Source of the DNA: Streptomyces xinghaiensis S187
Lineage (GTDB): Bacteria; Actinomycetota; Actinomycetes; Streptomycetales; Streptomycetaceae
Assembly (NCBI RefSeq): GCF_000220705.2
Contig: NZ_CP023202.1
Span: 5,548,501-5,612,500 of the forward strand
Length of the DNA stretch: 64,000 bases
Reading direction: 5' to 3'
Of the stretch, positions 60,497 through 64,000 are shown piece by piece. Numbering within the stretch: position 1 is the first letter of the stretch; each line of letters opens with the position of its first letter. The notes under the pieces were generated by a model, which was given only the letters and a program-made list of their open reading frames with translations, was not told the origin of the DNA and searched no databases. Position numbers and translations under genes: made by a program.

Positions 60497-60512
60497 TGTG
60501 ATCTGGATCACT
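60497..60512. promoter_or_regulatory. CRP-like palindrome upstream of the phosphofructokinase gene
   Basis: TGTGATCTGGATCACT: the arms GTGATC and GATCAC are perfect inverted repeats. It matches the general CRP/FNR site TGTGA-N6-TCACA in nine of ten fixed positions. It lies just upstream of TACCGT (60515-60520), a possible -10 box, and about 60-75 bases before the pfkA start. Confidence 0.6.
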
Positions 60513-60569
60513 ACTACCGTGAGCGCGTAATGGCGCGACTACGGAGAATGATCACGAAGGGAAGATCCC

Positions 60570-61598
60570 ATGCGGGTCGGAGTACTGACCGGTGGCGGTG
60601 ACTGCCCCGGACTGAACGCCGTGATCCGGGGCGTCGTCCGCAAAGGCGTCCAGGAGTACGGGTACGAATTCGTCGGGTTCCGTGACGGCTGGCGGGGCCC
60701 TCTGGAGGCCGACACGGTTCCGCTCGACATCCCGGCGGTGCGCGGCATCCTGCCGCGCGGCGGGACCATCCTCGGCTCCTCGCGGACCAATCCGCTCAAG
60801 GCCGAGCACGGCATCCGCCGGATCAAGGAGAATCTGGCCAAGCTGGAGGTCGACGCGCTCATCGCCATCGGCGGGGAGGACACCCTCGGGGTCGCGGCCC
60901 GGCTCGCCGACGACTACGGCGTCAACTGCGTCGGCGTGCCGAAGACCATCGACAACGATCTCTCCGCCACCGACTACACCTTCGGATTCGACACGGCCGT
61001 CAACATCGCCACCGAGGCGATCGACCGGCTGCACACCACCGCGGAGTCCCACATGCGGGTGCTGGTGGTCGAGGTGATGGGCCGTCACGCCGGCTGGATC
61101 GCGCTGCACTCCGGGCTCGCCGGCGGTGCCAACGTCATCCTCATCCCGGAGCAGCGCTTCGACCTGGAGAAGGTGTGCGCCTGGGTGGAGTCCCGGTTCA
61201 AGATCCGCTACGCCCCGATCGTGGTCGTCTCCGAGGGGGCCATGCCCGTCGACGGCGACATGGTCCTCAAGGACGGCTCGCAGGACGCCTTCGGCCACGT
61301 CCGGCTGTCGGGCGTCGGCGAGTGGCTGGCCAAGGAGATCGAGGCCCGCACCGGGCAGGAGGCGCGCACCACCGTCCTCGGCCACGTCCAGCGCGGCGGC
61401 ACCCCCAGCGCGTACGACCGCTGGCTCGCCACCCGCTTCGGGCTGCACGCCATCGAGACCGTCCGGGACGGGGACTTCGGCAAGATGGTCGCCCTGCGCG
61501 GTACCGACATCGTGCGGGTGCCCATCCACGACGCGACGGCCAGGCTGAAGACCGTGAGCCCGGAACTGTACGCCGAGGCGGGCGTCTTCTTCGGCTGA
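60570..61598 (+). CDS. pfkA: 6-phosphofructokinase with pyrophosphate-type active-site residues
   Basis: This 342-residue enzyme phosphorylates fructose 6-phosphate. Motifs: GVLTGGGDCPGLNAVIRG, RGGTILGSSRTNP, PKTIDNDLSATDY (catalytic Asp), EVMGRHAGWIALHSGLA and HVQRGGTPSAYDRWLA. At the phosphoryl-donor site it has GGEDTLG (Asp104) and PKTID (Lys125). Asp and Lys here mark pyrophosphate-dependent enzymes; ATP enzymes have Gly at the first and often the second site. The ATG follows GAAGGGA. Cofactor use is inferred. Confidence 0.93.
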   Translation: MRVGVLTGGGDCPGLNAVIRGVVRKGVQEYGYEFVGFRDGWRGPLEADTVPLDIPAVRGILPRGGTILGSSRTNPLKAEHGIRRIKENLAKLEVDALIAIGGEDTLGVAARLADDYGVNCVGVPKTIDNDLSATDYTFGFDTAVNIATEAIDRLHTTAESHMRVLVVEVMGRHAGWIALHSGLAGGANVILIPEQRFDLEKVCAWVESRFKIRYAPIVVVSEGAMPVDGDMVLKDGSQDAFGHVRLSGVGEWLAKEIEARTGQEARTTVLGHVQRGGTPSAYDRWLATRFGLHAIETVRDGDFGKMVALRGTDIVRVPIHDATARLKTVSPELYAEAGVFFG

Positions 61599-61618
61599 CG
61601 GACCGTGGGCGCCGCCCG

Positions 61619-61639
61619 CCCGCACCGCCCCGGTGCGGG
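61619..61639 (+). terminator. Hairpin after pfkA
   Basis: A perfect 9-bp stem (61619-61627 and 61631-61639) with a CCC loop begins 20 bases after the pfkA stop. Confidence 0.65.
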
Positions 61640-61798
61640 ACCGGGCCCCGCCCGGCCGGGGCGGCGGGCCGTCACCGCGGCCCGCCGTCCCGGCGCCTCC
61701 CGCCCCGGTTCCCCCCGGCGGGCAACGGCCCCCTCCCGGACGGCTTGTAGCATCAAAGGCGTTGTCATCAGCAGCTGTCTGCTCGTACCGGGAGAATC

Positions 61799-62812
61799 GT
61801 GGACATCCTCGCCTTCGGCGTCCAGAACGATGAGAAGCCGATGATCGAGCGGGCCTTCGCCGGCCGGCACACCGTCCGCTGCGTGGACGTCTTCCTCAAC
61901 CGGGACACCGCCCCCATCGCCGCCGACCACGAGATCATCAGCGTCAGCGTCAACGCCCAGCTCGACGCCCCGGTGCTGCGCACCCTCGCCGCGGGCGGCA
62001 CCCGGATGATCGCCCAGCGGGCCACCGGCTTCAATAACATCGACCTGGAGGTCGCCGCCGAGCTCGGCATGACGGTCGCCCGGGTATCCCACTACTCCCC
62101 GTACTCCGTCGCCGAGTTCGCCTGGACCCTGGCCATGGCCGTCAACCGGCGCGTGGTCCGGGCCGCCACCCGCACCCGCGACTTCGACTTCCGCCTCGAC
62201 GGGCTGATGGGCCGCGACCTGCACGGCCGCACCGCCGGGGTGATCGGCACCGGCAAGATCGGCGAATGCTTCGCGCGCATCGCCCACGGCTTCGGGATGA
62301 AGCTGCTCGGCTGGGACATCGCGGAGAACCCGGCCTGCACCGAACTGGGCATGGAGTACCGCGAGGACCTGCCCGAGCTGCTCGCCGAGGCCGACCTCGT
62401 CAGCCTCCACGTACCGCTGCTGCCGGCGACCGAGCATCTGCTGGACCGGCACGGCCTGTCCGTCATGAAGGACGACGCGATCCTCGTCAACACCAGCCGC
62501 GGCGGACTCGTCGACACCGGCGCGCTCATCGAGCAGCTGAAGGAGGGCCGCTTCACGGGTGTCGGGCTGGACGTCTACGAGGCCGAGGCCGGACTCTTCT
62601 ACCTGGACAAGTCGCTCGACGTGGTCACCGACGACACCCTGGCCCGGCTGATGACCTTCAGCAACGTCCTGGTCACCTCCCACCAGGCGTACTACACCCG
62701 CGACGCCACCGCCCAGATCGTCGACACCACCGTCGGCAACATCGACGACTACCTGGCCGGCCGCACCAGCGAGAACGTCCTGGTCCCGGCGGCGGGCCGC
62801 GCGGCCGGCTGA
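61799..62812 (+). CDS. D-isomer-specific 2-hydroxyacid dehydrogenase (D-lactate dehydrogenase-like)
   Basis: This 337-residue enzyme interconverts 2-keto acids and D-2-hydroxy acids with NADH. It has RATGFNNIDLEVAAELGM, the cofactor loop TAGVIGTGKIGECFARI, NTSRGGLVDTGALIE (catalytic Arg), LDVYEAEAGLFY (Glu) and TSHQAYYTRDA (His). Those sequences match D-lactate dehydrogenases of the LdhA class. The GTG at 61799 follows GGGAG. TAGCAT about 50 bases upstream may be the -10 box. It is next to pfkA and could act in redox balancing. Confidence 0.92.
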   Translation: MDILAFGVQNDEKPMIERAFAGRHTVRCVDVFLNRDTAPIAADHEIISVSVNAQLDAPVLRTLAAGGTRMIAQRATGFNNIDLEVAAELGMTVARVSHYSPYSVAEFAWTLAMAVNRRVVRAATRTRDFDFRLDGLMGRDLHGRTAGVIGTGKIGECFARIAHGFGMKLLGWDIAENPACTELGMEYREDLPELLAEADLVSLHVPLLPATEHLLDRHGLSVMKDDAILVNTSRGGLVDTGALIEQLKEGRFTGVGLDVYEAEAGLFYLDKSLDVVTDDTLARLMTFSNVLVTSHQAYYTRDATAQIVDTTVGNIDDYLAGRTSENVLVPAAGRAAG

Positions 62813-63267
62813 GGGACCCTGCCGGCGGGCCTCCCGCTCCTCTCCACGGCCCGGTGTCACGGCCCGCCTCCCGGCTCGTTCCCCGTCCCGCGTGCCCCGT
62901 CCGGTTCCGTGGTTCTCACCCGCCCGTGGGATGACGCTGCTCCGACCGGTTGACGCCGGTCCGGGCCGCCCGGCCCGTCCGGTGAAAACGGCGATGTATG
63001 CCCGTGCCAGCCATCCCACCGGGACACCTCGGGACCCGCATGCGCCACCCCGGACGGCTCTCCGCCCCGGCCGCCCCCCGTCCGCCGGGCGGGTGATTCC
63101 GCCGGGCGGCCCCGGCCCCGTCGCTCCGGGGCATCCACCGGGGTATCACGTCCTCAGGGCCGCGAACGGCACCGCCGTCCCCGGGACCGCGGCCGCCCGG
63201 GCGCTCCGGCGGCCCGGCTGACGAGGACCGCTGTACGGAACGGGCACCCGAGGAGAGGACCGGCATC
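62813..63267. other. 455-bp gap without a gene
   Basis: GC-rich, with no convincing frame, tandem repeat or strong hairpin. It must contain the end of the dehydrogenase transcript and the promoter for the small gene at 63268. Confidence 0.6.
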
Positions 63268-63636
63268 GTGGACCGACGGGAACTGGTCCGGGTACTGCGC
63301 GAGGAGCGGGTGCCGGACGCCTTCTACGACATCCCCGGTGTGCGCGACATCCCGTCCCCCTCGGACGCGTACTTCTTCCTGCGGCCCGCTCCGGACGGCT
63401 GGGCCGTGGGACTCCGGCAGCGCTCCGGGGACCAGGACGTGCGCGCGTTCTCCTCGGAGGACGAGGCCTGCCGCGAGCTGCTCGGCCGGCTCACCACCCT
63501 GCCGTCCCCGCCCCCGGAGGAGGGGACGGTGGCCGGGGAGCCCGCCCCGGAGCCGGATGCCGTCCGCCCGGACGCCCCGGATGTCCCCGGCACCCCGGAC
63601 GCCCCGGGTGATCCGGACGGACCCGGCGGGCCCTGA
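63268..63636 (+). CDS. Small hypothetical protein with Pro/Asp-rich tail
   Basis: This 122-residue protein has a folded-looking N-terminal part (MDRRELVRVLREERVPDAFYD, YFFLRPAPDGWAVGLRQRS, about residues 1-78). A Pro/Asp/Gly tail follows (PGTPDAPGDPDGPGG). The GTG at 63268 follows GAGGAGAGG. I do not recognise the family; the N-terminal layout is reminiscent of small immunity-type proteins, but no toxin gene is next to it. It converges on the GNAT gene. Confidence 0.7.
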   Translation: MDRRELVRVLREERVPDAFYDIPGVRDIPSPSDAYFFLRPAPDGWAVGLRQRSGDQDVRAFSSEDEACRELLGRLTTLPSPPPEEGTVAGEPAPEPDAVRPDAPDVPGTPDAPGDPDGPGGP

Positions 63637-63686
63637 CCGCGCACGGCGGGGTGCACGGCACCTCGCCGGGCGCGCCCGCCGCCGTG

Positions 63687-64000
63687 TCATCTCCGCAGCG
63701 GAAGCGTCATCACCAGCCGGGCGTCGCCGGGACCGAAGTAGTTCTCGTGGTGGTCGAGCCGGGCGAAACCCAGTGACTCGTACAGTTCCACCGCGGCCGT
63801 GTTGGCGGGCTCGACGGTCAGCCGGACCTCGCCGACCCCCTCCGCGCGCAGCCGGCGCAGCGCCTCCGCCATCAGCTGCCGCCCGAAGCCGCGGCCCCGT
63901 GACCCGCTGTCGATCCCGAGGCCGAGGATCCAGCTGCGGCTCTTGTCGGACTGGGTGCCGACGAGGACGTAGCCCACGAGGGAGTCCCCGTCATCGAGGA
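63687..64000 (-). CDS. GNAT family N-acetyltransferase, N-terminus outside window
   Basis: The minus-strand frame runs to the window edge; about 104 C-terminal codons are visible. The acetyl-CoA loop reads GIDSGSRGRGFGRQLMAEALRR, followed by RLTVEPANTAAVELYESLGFA, which are GNAT motifs A and B. It resembles RimI-type or general small-molecule acetyltransferases. An internal GTG at 63977 could be mistaken for the start, but the frame continues with coding-like sequence before it. Substrate unknown. Confidence 0.85.
   Translation of the reverse strand, partial: LDDGDSLVGYVLVGTQSDKSRSWILGLGIDSGSRGRGFGRQLMAEALRRLRAEGVGEVRLTVEPANTAAVELYESLGFARLDHHENYFGPGDARLVMTLPLRR

Noticed and set aside
63268..63636. 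Immunity protein of a toxin system
   Set aside because: The resemblance is only in size and general layout; no toxin or secretion gene is adjacent.
1..64000. Mobile element, prophage, antiphage or toxin-antitoxin system
   Set aside because: No transposase, integrase, recombinase, terminal repeats or known defence domains were seen. Gene content and composition are uniform and core-like.

Overview
The window reads as core chromosome from a Streptomyces (high-GC actinobacterium). The GC content is very high, many genes start with GTG or TTG, and several genes have a TANNNT -10 box seven or eight bases before the start codon, as expected for leaderless mRNAs. Gene order matches, from memory, the Streptomyces coelicolor block around SCO2118-SCO2190 in inverted orientation. 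It also shares the adenosine kinase/HesB/cta neighbourhood with mycobacteria. I see no tRNA, rRNA, CRISPR array, insertion sequence, prophage or biosynthetic cluster.

Layout. 1-5.5 kb: a truncated FAD oxidoreductase, a TIGR01777 epimerase-like protein, a GNAT, a DUF4240 protein, an SDR and a WYL regulator. 5.6-10.9 kb: 2-oxo acid dehydrogenase E2 (sucB), dihydrolipoyl dehydrogenase (lpdA) and leucyl aminopeptidase (pepA). 11.4-15.5 kb: late cobalamin assembly (cobS, cobT and a CobU fused to a degenerate metallo-beta-lactamase domain), with low-complexity tails and unusual repeats. 15.7-21.5 kb: a methyltransferase, a DUF3043 membrane protein, PspA/PspAA and a NarL-type two-component system. 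21.6-28.4 kb: nadA, a HesB/ErpA Fe-S carrier, an uncharacterised anchored protein, adenosine kinase and a cysteine desulfurase-TusA fusion.

28.6-38.0 kb: the aa3 oxidase (ctaC, ctaD, ctaF, ctaE) and the bcc complex (qcrC, qcrA, qcrB) that form the actinobacterial respiratory supercomplex. An L,D-transpeptidase and a degenerate receiver protein lie between the two halves. 38.3-42.3 kb: trpD, a lone Lrp ligand-binding domain, a rhomboid protease, a zinc ribbon protein and a coiled-coil NYN protein. 42.6-50 kb: envelope genes (two tandem NlpC/P60 hydrolases, a lipoprotein metallopeptidase, a PimB-like mannosyltransferase) and a long-chain acyl-CoA ligase. 50-64 kb: a phosphoesterase, an SRPBCC protein, a degenerate ArsA-like ATPase, a DUF5304 protein next to glucokinase, lipid genes, a MacRS-like two-component system, a phosphofructokinase with a pyrophosphate-type active site, a D-2-hydroxyacid dehydrogenase and a partial GNAT.

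The dominant themes are central carbon metabolism, respiration, cofactor and Fe-S supply, and cell-envelope maintenance. I found no obvious novel multi-gene system. The most unusual signals are small: four palindromes at an exact 22-bp period between cobU and cobT, a perfect 21-bp palindrome that includes the ctaE start codon, a CRP-like palindrome upstream of the phosphofructokinase gene, and several degenerate catalytic motifs.
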